DNA from: Actinocatenispora comari
Lineage (GTDB): Bacteria; Actinomycetota; Actinomycetes; Mycobacteriales; Micromonosporaceae
DNA length: 55,578 nt
NCBI RefSeq assembly: GCF_017312725.1
Contig: NZ_BOPO01000038.1
Span: 1-55,578 of the forward strand
Direction: 5' to 3'
In this document: positions 31,702 to 39,268 of the stretch, one piece after another
Position numbering within the stretch: position 1 is the stretch's first letter
Layout: each line of letters opens with the position of its first letter
The notes under the pieces: generated by a model
Database searches by the model: none
What the model was told of the DNA's origin: nothing
Seen by the model: only the letters and a program-made list of their open reading frames with translations
Translations under genes and position numbers: made by a program

Positions 31702-32907
31702 ATGAAGACATGGGTTCGTCGTACCGCTCGGGTCGGGATCCTCTCCGCAGGGTTCCTGCTGGCCGGCGCCAGCATGGCGCACGCCAGCAACGCGGTCTCC
31801 GCCGGCAACGACGGGATCGCCAACGGCACCCAGGTGGTCGCCCCCGTGCAGGTTCCCGCGAACGTGGCCGGCAACGGCGTCGGGGTCGCCGGCGTCGGGC
31901 TGGGCGTGAACGGCAGCAGCACCTCGGTCGCGGACCGCGCCGAGAGCACCAACCTGGTTTCCGCCGACAACAAGGGCATCGGGAACGGCACGCAGGCCGA
32001 CATCCCGGTCCAGGTGCCGGCGAACGTGGCCGGCAACGGGGTCGGCGTGGCCGGCGTCGGCATCGGCGTGAACGGCTCCAGCACCGCGGTGGCGCACCGG
32101 GCCGAGTCGGCGCAGGAGAGCACCGACATGGTGTCGGCCGGCAACATGGGCATCGGCAACGGCACCCAGGTCAACGTGCCGATCCAGGTGCCGCTGAACG
32201 TCTGCGGCAACGGCGTGGGCGTGCTGGGCGCCGGGATCGGCGTCTCCGGCGACTGCACCAGCGTCGCCGCCGCGCAGGAGTCGGCGTACGCGCCGGAGAG
32301 CACCAACATGGGCTCGGTGGGCAACGCCGGGATCCTGAACGGCACCCAGGTCTACGCCCCGATCCAGGTCCCGATCAACGTCTGCGGCAACGGCGTGGGC
32401 GTGCTCGGCCTGGGCGCGGGCGTGTCCGGCGACTGCACCTCGGTCGCGGACCGCAGCGAGTCGGCGCAGGAGAGCACCAACATGGTGTCCGCCGCCAACA
32501 AGGGCATCCTGAACGGCACCCAGGCGAACCTGCCGATCCAGGTCCCGGTGAACGTGTGCGGCAACGGTGTCGGCGTGCTGGGTGCCGGGATCGGCATCTC
32601 CGGCAACTGCGGCGCGGCCGCGGTGTCGAACGAGGGCGGCCACCAGGGTGGCGGCTACCACTCGATGGCGACCTCGACCGAGGGCGCGGAGGCCGCGAAG
32701 CCGGCCAAGACCGCGAACACGCTGCCCGCGATGGCCTCGTCGCACGGCACCGACATGGTCTCCGCCGGTAACTCCGGGATCGCCAACGGCACCCAGGTGC
32801 ACGCGCCGATCCAGGTTCCGGTGAACGTGGCCGGCAACGGCGTCGGCGTGCTCGGCGTCGGCGTGGGCGTCAACGGCAGCTCGACCGCGGTCGCTGCCCA
32901 GCACTGA
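31702..32907 (+). CDS. secreted protein with six chaplin-like domains
   Basis: A 401-residue protein with a signal peptide (cleavage after AHA at residue 28). Six copies of an about 42-residue module lie at 32-72, 85-127, 143-186, 203-246, 262-304 and 352-393, of the form SAGN-GI-NGTQV-API, QVPVNVCGNGVGVLGVGVGV then NGSS or SGDC. Copies 3, 4 and 5 keep a Cys pair (168/185, 228/245, 286/303); copies 1, 2 and 6 have Ala and Ser instead. The G-N, Q-V-P, N-V-C-G-N and G-x-C spacing is that of chaplins, the amyloid-forming coat proteins of Streptomyces aerial hyphae, which carry one or two domains. No transmembrane anchor or LPxTG is seen, so it should be released or assembled on the surface. A hydrophilic linker (305-350) precedes copy 6. 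Confidence 0.85.
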   Translation: MKTWVRRTARVGILSAGFLLAGASMAHASNAVSAGNDGIANGTQVVAPVQVPANVAGNGVGVAGVGLGVNGSSTSVADRAESTNLVSADNKGIGNGTQADIPVQVPANVAGNGVGVAGVGIGVNGSSTAVAHRAESAQESTDMVSAGNMGIGNGTQVNVPIQVPLNVCGNGVGVLGAGIGVSGDCTSVAAAQESAYAPESTNMGSVGNAGILNGTQVYAPIQVPINVCGNGVGVLGLGAGVSGDCTSVADRSESAQESTNMVSAANKGILNGTQANLPIQVPVNVCGNGVGVLGAGIGISGNCGAAAVSNEGGHQGGGYHSMATSTEGAEAAKPAKTANTLPAMASSHGTDMVSAGNSGIANGTQVHAPIQVPVNVAGNGVGVLGVGVGVNGSSTAVAAQH

Positions 32908-32917
32908 TTCGCTGAAG

Positions 32918-32948
32918 CCCGGCCCCGACCGCGAGGTTCGGGGCCGGG
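32918..32948 (+). terminator. hairpin terminator after the chaplin-like gene
   Basis: Arms CCCGGCCCCGA and its exact complement enclose a nine-base loop, ten bases after the stop codon. No T-run follows, as is usual here. Confidence 0.7.
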
Positions 32949-33030
32949 TACCGAACGAACCGGGGTAGCCCCCAATCGACCCCGTCTCACATAACTGCAC
33001 CTGCCGCTGATGTCACTCACGGCACTGCCT

Positions 33031-33064
33031 CGACGGGCCCTCGCCACGCGGCGGGGGCCCGTCG
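33031..33064. terminator. second GC-rich hairpin before the carboxyltransferase operon
   Basis: Perfect 10-base arms (CGACGGGCCC and complement) flank a 14-base loop. It lies between the chaplin-like gene and the operator at 33101 and may insulate the two units. Confidence 0.6.
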
Positions 33065-33100
33065 TCGTGGGTACGGATGGTGCCACGCCGCCGGCTGAGC

Positions 33101-33118
33101 TACCCTAACGATCGTTCA
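33101..33118. promoter_or_regulatory. operator-like motif, copy 2
   Basis: The 18 bases TACCCTAACGATCGTTCA are identical to those at 25979-25996 and lie 38 bases before the GTG of the carboxyltransferase gene. Exact identity over 18 bases, at similar distances from two functionally linked operons, points to one shared regulator. Confidence 0.8.
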
Positions 33119-33155
33119 GCTACGTACACGTAGGTGCGATCGATTGGAGGCGCCG

Positions 33156-34715
33156 GTGTCGATGCCGGAGGACCGGGCGGCGGAGCTGCCGGAGGATGCA
33201 GCCGCCGAACTGGCACGACTGCGCAAGCGGATCGCCGCGGGCGGCGCCGAGAAGTACCACGAGGCGAACCGGGGCCGCGGCAAACTGTTCGCCCGGGAGC
33301 GGGTGGCGCTGCTGGTCGACGCGGGCAGCTTCGTCGAGGACGGGATGCTCGCCAACGCCCAGGCCGACGGGCTGCCGGCGGACGGCGTGGTCACCGGCCG
33401 GGCCACGATCGACGGCCGCCCGGTGCGGCTGATGGCGAACGACTCGACGGTCAAGGCCGGGTCCTGGGGCGCCCGTACCGTCGAGAAGATCATCCGGGTC
33501 ATCGAGCGGGCGTACGCCGAACGGGTGCCGATGATCTACCTGGTCGACTCGGCCGGGGCCCGGATCACCGACCAGGTGCAGCTGTTCCCGGGCCGGCGTG
33601 GCGCCGGACGGATCTTCCACGAGCAGGTGCGCGCGTCCGGGTCGATCCCGCAGATCTGCGCGCTGTTCGGGCCCAGCGCCGCCGGCGGCGCGTACATCCC
33701 GGCGTTCTGCGACGTGGTCGTGATGGTCGAGGGCAACGCCTCGATGTACCTCGGGTCCGACCGGATGGTCGAGATGGTCACCGGTGAGAAGACCACGCTG
33801 GAGGCGATGGGCGGCGCCGCCGTGCACTGCAAGGAGTCCGGCGTCGGGCACTTCCTGGTCAAGGACGAACCGGCCGCGCTGCAGGTGGTCCGCGGCTACC
33901 TGAGCTACCTGCCGTCGAACTGGCGGCAGCAGCCGCCGAGCGCCGAGCCCGTCGCCGCGCCGGACGTCGACCTGGCCAAGCTGGTACCGGCGTCCGAGCG
34001 GCAGGCGTTCGACATGCGCCGCTACGTCAAGGGGCTGCTGGACGCCGGCTCGTTCTTCGAGATCCAGGCGCTGTGGGCGCGCGAGGTGACGATCGGCTTC
34101 GGCCGGCTGAACGGCGAGGTCGTCGGCGTCGTCGCGAACAACTCGATGTTCAAGGGCGGGGTGCTGTTCATCGACTCCGCCGACAAGGCGGCCCGGTTCA
34201 TCGAACTGTGCGACGCCTTCAACGTGCCGCTGCTGTTCCTGTCCGACGTGCCCGGCTTCATGGTCGGTACCGCGGTGGAGAAGGCCGGCATCATCCGGCA
34301 CGGCGCGAAGATGATCAGCGCCGTCGCCCGGGCCACCGTGCCGAAGATGTGCGTGGTGGTGCGCAAGGCGTACGGGGCGGGGCTGTACGCGATGGCCGGT
34401 CCCGGGTTCGACCCGGACGCGACGATCGCGCTGCCCACCGCGAAGATCGCGGTGATGGGTGCGGACGCGGCCGTCAACGCCGTGTACGCGAAGAAGATCG
34501 CCGCCCTCCCGGAGGCCGAGCGGGCGGACTTCGTCACCGCCAAGCGCGCCGAGTACGAGGCGGACATCGACGTGCTGCGGCTGGCCGGCGAGCTGGTGGT
34601 GGACACCGTGGTCGAGCCGGCCGAGCTGCGCGGCGAGCTGATCGCCCGGTACGCGGCGGCCGCCGGCAAGGGCCGCGACTTCGCCGATCGCCGGCACGGC
34701 GTCACCCCGGTCTGA
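33156..34715 (+). CDS. acyl-CoA carboxylase, carboxyltransferase (beta) subunit, methylcrotonyl-type
   Basis: A 519-residue crotonase-fold carboxyltransferase: EKYHEANRGRGKLFARERVA, VMANDSTVKAGSWG-like LMANDSTVKAGSWGARTVEK, DSAGARITDQVQLFPGRRGA, CALFGPSAAGGAYIPAFCDV, GNASMYLGSDRMVEMVTGE and, in the second half, VGVVANNSMFKGGVLFIDSA, DVPGFMVGTAVEKAGIIRHG and VVVRKAYGAGLYAMAGPGFD. It transfers CO2 from carboxybiotin to an acyl-CoA. The YHEANRGRGK start and context (HMG-CoA lyase, acyl-CoA dehydrogenase) favour methylcrotonyl-CoA. The GTG at 33156 follows GGAGG; an ATG at 33162 is possible. It overlaps no gene and leads the operon with the dehydrogenase, 27 bases apart. Confidence 0.9.
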   Translation: MSMPEDRAAELPEDAAAELARLRKRIAAGGAEKYHEANRGRGKLFARERVALLVDAGSFVEDGMLANAQADGLPADGVVTGRATIDGRPVRLMANDSTVKAGSWGARTVEKIIRVIERAYAERVPMIYLVDSAGARITDQVQLFPGRRGAGRIFHEQVRASGSIPQICALFGPSAAGGAYIPAFCDVVVMVEGNASMYLGSDRMVEMVTGEKTTLEAMGGAAVHCKESGVGHFLVKDEPAALQVVRGYLSYLPSNWRQQPPSAEPVAAPDVDLAKLVPASERQAFDMRRYVKGLLDAGSFFEIQALWAREVTIGFGRLNGEVVGVVANNSMFKGGVLFIDSADKAARFIELCDAFNVPLLFLSDVPGFMVGTAVEKAGIIRHGAKMISAVARATVPKMCVVVRKAYGAGLYAMAGPGFDPDATIALPTAKIAVMGADAAVNAVYAKKIAALPEAERADFVTAKRAEYEADIDVLRLAGELVVDTVVEPAELRGELIARYAAAAGKGRDFADRRHGVTPV

Positions 34716-34742
34716 CCGACCATCCACAAAGGAGCGTCCACC

Positions 34743-35891
34743 ATGGAGTTCAGGCTCAGCGAGGAGCAGGAGGCGCTCCGCGAGTCGGTCCGCGACTTCG
34801 CCACCGAGGTCGTCGCGCCGGTGATCGGCGACTGCTACGAGCGCGAGGAGTTCCCCTATCCGGTGGTGAAGCGGATGGGCGAGATGGGGCTGTTCGGCCT
34901 GCCGTTCCCGGAGGAGTACGGCGGGATGGGCGGCGACTACTTCGCGCTGTGCCTGGCGCTGGAGGAGCTGGCCCGGGTCGACTCGTCGGTGGCGATCACC
35001 CTGGAGGCCGGCGTTTCCCTCGGCGCGATGCCGATCCACCGCTTCGGTACCGAGGAGCAGAAGCGGCGGTGGCTGCCGCGGCTGTGCCGGGGGGAGGCGC
35101 TGGCCGGGTTCGGGCTCACCGAGCCGGGCGGCGGCTCGGACGCCGGTGCCACGAAGACCAGGGCCGAGCTCGACGGCGACAGCTGGGTCATCAACGGCAG
35201 CAAGTCGTTCATCACCAACTCCGGCACCGACATCACCGACTTCGTCACGGTCACCGCGGTCACCGGCCGGAAGGCCGACGGCCGACCCGAGATCTCGTCG
35301 ATCCTGGTTCCCAGCGGTACCAACGGTTTCACCGTGGGCCCGAAGTACTCCAAGGTCGGCTGGTGCGCCTCCGACACGCACGAACTGTCCTTCGTGGACT
35401 GCCGGGTACCGGCGGCGAACCTGGTCGGCGAGCGCGGCCGGGGGTACGCGCAGTTCCTGCGGATCCTCGACGAGGGGCGGATCGCGATCGCGGCACTGTC
35501 GGTCGGGCTGGCGCAGGGCTGCGTCGACGAGTCCGTCAAGTACGCCAAGCAGCGCTCGGCGTTCGGCCACGAGATCGGTGACTACCAGGCGATCCAGTTC
35601 AAGATCGCGGACATGAAGGTGCGCGCGCACACCGCCCGGCTGGCGTACTACGACGCCGCGGCGCGGATGCTGGCCGGCGAGGACTTCAAGACCGAGGCGG
35701 CCATCGCCAAGCTGTACGCGTCCGAGTCCGCGGTCACCAACGCCCGCGAGGCGACCCAGATCCACGGCGGGTACGGGTTCATGAACGAGTTCCCGGTCGC
35801 CCGGATGTGGCGGGACGCCAAGATCCTGGAGATCGGCGAGGGGACGAGTGAGGTGCAGCGGCTGCTGATCGCCCGCGACCTCGGCCTGTGA
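34743..35891 (+). CDS. acyl-CoA dehydrogenase
   Basis: A 382-residue flavoenzyme: EFRLSEEQEALRESVRDFAT, GLFGLPFPEEYGGMGGDYFA, AGFGLTEPGGGSDAGATKTR (flavin-binding), VINGSKSFITNSGTDITDFV, FGHEIGDYQAIQFKIADMKV and YASESAVTNAREATQIHGGY. The catalytic Glu is at residue 366 in EIGEGTSEVQ, the place used by short- and medium-chain enzymes; isovaleryl-CoA dehydrogenases normally carry Ala there and use a Glu in the central helix. The operon context suggests isovaleryl-CoA or another branched acyl-CoA. It follows the carboxyltransferase gene after an AAAGGAG site. Confidence 0.9.
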   Translation: MEFRLSEEQEALRESVRDFATEVVAPVIGDCYEREEFPYPVVKRMGEMGLFGLPFPEEYGGMGGDYFALCLALEELARVDSSVAITLEAGVSLGAMPIHRFGTEEQKRRWLPRLCRGEALAGFGLTEPGGGSDAGATKTRAELDGDSWVINGSKSFITNSGTDITDFVTVTAVTGRKADGRPEISSILVPSGTNGFTVGPKYSKVGWCASDTHELSFVDCRVPAANLVGERGRGYAQFLRILDEGRIAIAALSVGLAQGCVDESVKYAKQRSAFGHEIGDYQAIQFKIADMKVRAHTARLAYYDAAARMLAGEDFKTEAAIAKLYASESAVTNAREATQIHGGYGFMNEFPVARMWRDAKILEIGEGTSEVQRLLIARDLGL

Positions 35892-35934
35892 CACCCGTGC
35901 GCCGGCGGCCGGTTCGGCGTCGATCGACTGCCTA

Positions 35935-35950
35935 TCGGTCGATCGACCGA
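35935..35950. promoter_or_regulatory. 16-bp perfect palindrome before the M15 peptidase gene
   Basis: TCGGTCGATCGACCGA lies 80 bases upstream of the GTG at 36031 and 44 bases after the dehydrogenase stop. A second CGTCGATCGAC lies 20 bases upstream. Such a palindrome may be a regulator site or part of a terminator; no T-run follows. Confidence 0.6.
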
Positions 35951-36030
35951 CGGTCGACCGGCTGCTGGCGCCGTTCTTCGTAATCCTGCACTATTCCGTC
36001 ATTATCCGCTCTTCCCCTCAAGGAGCGATC

Positions 36031-36792
36031 GTGACGGACAGCTTCTCGTTCTCCCCGAGCCGCCGGCGACTGCTGCGCAACGCGGCCGTCGGCGCGCTCG
36101 CCGTCGGCGCCGGCGCCGTGGCCGGCCCGCTGCTCGCCGCGCCGGCCCAGGCGTACCCGTGGGGCGGCACCCTGCGGCAGGGCGCGTCCGGTACCGCGGT
36201 GCGGGAACTGCAGATCCGGGTCGCCGGCTGGCCGACCTCGAGCGCCGCGAAGGTCTACCTCGCCATCGACGCCCAGTTCGGCCCGGCGACCTTCGCGGCG
36301 GTCGAACGGTTCCAGCGCGCGTACGGGTTGGCCGTCGACGGCATCGTCGGCGCGAACACCCAGTCGAAGCTGAACGCGCTGGCCAAGAGCGACGGCTCGA
36401 CCGCGCACTTCGCCTGGAGCGAGCTGTGGGACAGCCGCACCGGCAGCTTCGCCGGCGGCGCGGTCAGCGCGGCGAGCGCGCAGGAGAACGTCCGCCGGCT
36501 GATGTACAAGCTGGAGGCGCTGCGGGTCAAGCTCGGCAACCTGCCGATCCACATCAACTCCGGCTTCCGCAACAAGCAGCACAACGCCGATGTCGGCGGC
36601 ATCGTCGGCAGCATGCACACCTACGGTGCGGCGGCCGACATGTACGTCTCCGGCATCACCTACAAGACGATCTACCAGCACGCCGAGACGTGCGGCTTCT
36701 CCGGGCTGGAGCGCTACACGACCGACCACCAGCACGTGGACAGCCAGGCCGAGTTCGGCCGTGGCTGGTGGTGGGAGTCCGGCACCGTCTGA
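36031..36792 (+). CDS. Tat-exported peptidoglycan-binding M15 peptidase
   Basis: A 253-residue protein with a twin-arginine signal (SPSRRRLLRNAAVGALAVGA, cleavage near APAQA). Then comes a peptidoglycan-binding domain (LRQGASGTAVRELQIRVAGW, VERFQRAYGLAVDGIVGANT; about residues 45-115). The C-terminal domain is M15-type: INSGFRNKQHNADVGGIVGS, MHTYGAAADMYVSGI with the Zn-binding His and Asp, and TDHQHVDSQAEFGRGWWW with the last Zn His. It probably cleaves D-Ala or cross-bridge bonds in cell-wall peptidoglycan outside the cell. Monocistronic after AAGGAGCGATC. Confidence 0.87.
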   Translation: MTDSFSFSPSRRRLLRNAAVGALAVGAGAVAGPLLAAPAQAYPWGGTLRQGASGTAVRELQIRVAGWPTSSAAKVYLAIDAQFGPATFAAVERFQRAYGLAVDGIVGANTQSKLNALAKSDGSTAHFAWSELWDSRTGSFAGGAVSAASAQENVRRLMYKLEALRVKLGNLPIHINSGFRNKQHNADVGGIVGSMHTYGAAADMYVSGITYKTIYQHAETCGFSGLERYTTDHQHVDSQAEFGRGWWWESGTV

Positions 36793-36867
36793 CCGCTTCC
36801 GGAGCCGGGCCGCTCGACCCCCGAACGGCCCGGTCAGCCGTGACCGGCGGCGGCCCGACCGGTCCGG

Positions 36868-36955
36868 TCAGCCGGTGATCCGGCGGCGACTCGGGTGGTG
36901 ATCCGGCGGCGACTCGGTCAGCCGGTGTCCCGGCGCGACTCGGTCAGCCGGTGGC
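36868..36955. repeat. short intergenic direct repeats
   Basis: GTGATCCGGCGGCGACTCGG occurs twice (near 36876 and 36898) and GACTCGGTCAGCCGGTG twice (near 36911 and 36939), partly overlapping. They fill the gap between the peptidase gene and the converging membrane-protein gene and run into the last codons of the latter. Recent tandem duplication is likely. Confidence 0.65.
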
Positions 36956-37579
36956 CAGGCCGGCGCCGAGATAGCCGACGGCGCCGAGCGCGGCGAGCGG
37001 CACCAGGACGGCCAGGGCGACCAACCGTTGCCGGGCCGACCGGGCCAGCAGCAGCACCAGCGCCAGGCCGAGCGCGGCCAGGATCGCCCCGGTCGGCAGG
37101 TTGACGGTCCGGAACGCGCGAGCGCCCTCGGCGACGAACACCGCGCCCAGCAGCGCGACCGCGACGGTCGCCGGCCACCACCGGCCGGCCCGCCACGCCG
37201 CCCCGGCCGGACCGAACACCAGGCCCGCCAGTACGCCCGCGAACAGCCAGATCAGCGTGGTCGGCGACCACAGGTTGGCCAGGTCGTCGCCGAGCACCAG
37301 GGTCGCCGCGAGGTAGTAGCTCTCGACCGCGACCAGCAGCAGCACGATGCCGGCCGCGATCGCCCGGGCCCGGCCGGCCCGCAGCCCGGCGCCCAGGGCG
37401 AACGCGGCGGCGGCCCACACCGCCGGCGAGTTGGCCAGGTTCGCCCACGGGTACGGCAGCAGCAACTGGCCGGCGAGGTCGACGGCGCCGAGGGCCAGCC
37501 CGGCCAGCACCGCCACCAGCAGGGTGGCGGCGCGGCCGCGGACCCGGGTCGGTACCGCGGTCGGGGACGAGACGGTCAC
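36944..37579 (-). CDS. multi-pass membrane protein (DUF6518-like)
   Basis: A 211-residue protein with six to seven hydrophobic helices: AATLLVAVLAGLALGAVDLA, SPAVWAAAAFALGAGL, AIAAGIVLLLVAVESYYLAA, TTLIWLFAGVLAGLVFGPAG, TVAVALLGAVFVAEG, ILAALGLALVLLLA and VALAVLVPLAALGAVGY. The G-A-V-D-L start and AVWAAAAFALG resemble DUF6518 proteins, an assignment from memory. Function unknown. Confidence 0.7.
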   Translation of the reverse strand: MTVSSPTAVPTRVRGRAATLLVAVLAGLALGAVDLAGQLLLPYPWANLANSPAVWAAAAFALGAGLRAGRARAIAAGIVLLLVAVESYYLAATLVLGDDLANLWSPTTLIWLFAGVLAGLVFGPAGAAWRAGRWWPATVAVALLGAVFVAEGARAFRTVNLPTGAILAALGLALVLLLARSARQRLVALAVLVPLAALGAVGYLGAGLATG

Positions 37580-37634
37580 CCCGTCATCGTCCCGGCGCCG
37601 CGGAGCCGTCGCATCCGGTGAAACCCCGGACGTG

Positions 37635-38174
37635 TCAGCCCTTGTTCTCGTACGTGGCGATCAGCAGGCCGCGGCCGAGCGTGTGGCTGTACATGTTGAA
37701 CCCGACGTACGCCGGCGGGTCGCCCGCGTCCGGCCCGAGCGTCGGCACGTCCAGCGCGTGCACCGCGAAGATGTACCGGTGCGGGCCGTGCCCGGGCGGT
37801 GGCGCGGCGCCGCCGAACCCCTGCTCGTCGTAGTCGTTCCGGCCGTGCTTGGCGCCCACCGGCAGTCCGAGAAAGTCGCCCGAGCCGGCACCGGTGGGCA
37901 GTTCCGTCACGTCGGCCGGGATGTCGAACAGCACCCAGTGCCAGAAGCCGGAGCCGGTCGGCGCGTCCGGGTCGAAGCAGGTCACCGCGTAGCTGCGGGT
38001 ACCGGCCGGGGCGCCGCTCCAGGACAGCTGCGGCGACACGCTGCCGTCGTCGTCCTCGACATGCGCCTGCGGCAGCACCTGGCCGTCCGCGATGTCCGTA
38101 CTGGACACCGGGAACGACGGCACCGGTGGCAGGAAGTCGTACGGCACCGGCGGCCGCGGTCGGCTCGTCGTCAT
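37635..38174 (-). CDS. PEBP (YbhB/YbcL) family protein
   Basis: A 179-residue protein starting MTTSRPRPPVPYDFLPPVPS after GAGAGGAGG. It has the phosphatidylethanolamine-binding fold: CFDPDAPTGSGFWHWVLFDI with the D-P-D-A-P site and following His, then GFGGAAPPPGHGPHRYIFAV with the G-x-H-R motif. The ligand pocket residues are all present. Bacterial members are cytosolic and of unclear role, sometimes said to inhibit proteases. Monocistronic. Confidence 0.92.
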   Translation of the reverse strand: MTTSRPRPPVPYDFLPPVPSFPVSSTDIADGQVLPQAHVEDDDGSVSPQLSWSGAPAGTRSYAVTCFDPDAPTGSGFWHWVLFDIPADVTELPTGAGSGDFLGLPVGAKHGRNDYDEQGFGGAAPPPGHGPHRYIFAVHALDVPTLGPDAGDPPAYVGFNMYSHTLGRGLLIATYENKG

Positions 38175-38322
38175 GCCGCCTCCTCTCGGGATCGTCGGGT
38201 CTGGCTGGCGCGGCCGGTACGAATGTCGGCCGCCATCAGGCGAACCTACGCCGCTCACGCCAGCGGGGTACCGGCATTTCGCGCCGCGCCCCCTGGGATG
38301 ATCGGCGGGGGAGGTGGCTGCG

Positions 38323-39162
38323 ATGCCGACCGAACAGGCGCTGCCCGGCGAACCCACCGGCGTGCTGTGGCTGCCGGACGAGCCGCCACGGGCGGCGGTG
38401 CTGGTCGTGGCCGGTTCCAGCGGCCGGATCGACTCCGACCGGGCCCGGGTGTTCGCCGAGCACGGCGCGCTCGCCGCCTCGATCCGCTGGTTCGGTGGAC
38501 CCGGCCAGCCGCCCGGCGTCTGCGAGGTACCGCTGGAGACGTTCACCGCCGCCCTCGACGCACTGTGCCGGTACGACCCGCCGAGGCTCGGCATGATCGG
38601 GGTGTCGAAGGGCGCCGAGGCGGCGCTGCTGACCGGGATCCGGGACGACCGGCTCGACCTGGTCGGTGCGTTCTCGCCGACCTCGGTGGTGTGGGCCAAC
38701 GTCGGGCCGGGCCGCGACGGCGTGACGGAGCCGTACCGGTCGTCCTGGACCTGGCACGGCGAGCCGCTGCCGTTCGTGCCGTACGACGACGAGCCACTGG
38801 GCGAGGCACCGGCGGCCTGCCGCCCGATGTACGAGCGGAGCATCGCCGCCTACCCGGCCGAGGCGGCGGCCGCGGCGATCCCGGTCGAGCGGATCCGGGG
38901 TGAGATCGTGCTGGTCGCCGGCGCGGACGACGAGATGTGGCAGTCCACCGACTTCGCCCGCGCGATCGCGGCCCGGCGCCGGGCTGCCGGCGGGCGGCTC
39001 ACGGTGCTCGACTCGGACACCGCCGGGCACCGCCCGTACCTGCCGGGCGAGCCGGAGCCGGCGCCGTCGGCGAACTACCGGTACGGCGGGAACGCCGCCG
39101 CGGACGCCGAACTCGGCGCCCGCGCCCTGCCGCACCTGCTCGCCGCCCTCGGGCTCCGCTGA
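38323..39162 (+). CDS. alpha/beta-hydrolase, BAAT C-terminal (acyl-CoA thioesterase) type
   Basis: A 279-residue protein. GMIGVSKGAEAALLTG gives the nucleophile elbow with Ser (G-x-S-x-G), LVAGADDEMWQSTDFARAIA the acidic residue, and SDTAGHRPYLPGEPE the His. The nucleophile context G-V-S-K-G-A-E and the D-D-E-M-W segment fit the BAAT C-terminal domain, seen alone in bacterial acyl-CoA thioester hydrolases and dienelactone-hydrolase-like proteins. Substrate unknown. The ATG at 38323 follows GGGGGAGG; GTG 38314 is the alternative. Confidence 0.82.
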   Translation: MPTEQALPGEPTGVLWLPDEPPRAAVLVVAGSSGRIDSDRARVFAEHGALAASIRWFGGPGQPPGVCEVPLETFTAALDALCRYDPPRLGMIGVSKGAEAALLTGIRDDRLDLVGAFSPTSVVWANVGPGRDGVTEPYRSSWTWHGEPLPFVPYDDEPLGEAPAACRPMYERSIAAYPAEAAAAAIPVERIRGEIVLVAGADDEMWQSTDFARAIAARRRAAGGRLTVLDSDTAGHRPYLPGEPEPAPSANYRYGGNAAADAELGARALPHLLAALGLR

Positions 39163-39268
39163 CCCGGATCATGCCGCGATGGGCGCCGAAGGCGTCGACG
39201 GCGGATCGTGCCGCCGGGGTCGACGCCGACCCGCGCCACCAGCGCCAAAGGCGCTCGTCCGAGCGCGG

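Noticed and set aside
33120-35894. 924-residue open frame on the minus strand
   Set aside because: It lies wholly opposite the carboxyltransferase and dehydrogenase genes, is rich in His, Arg and Asp typical of shadow frames in high-GC DNA, and matches no family.
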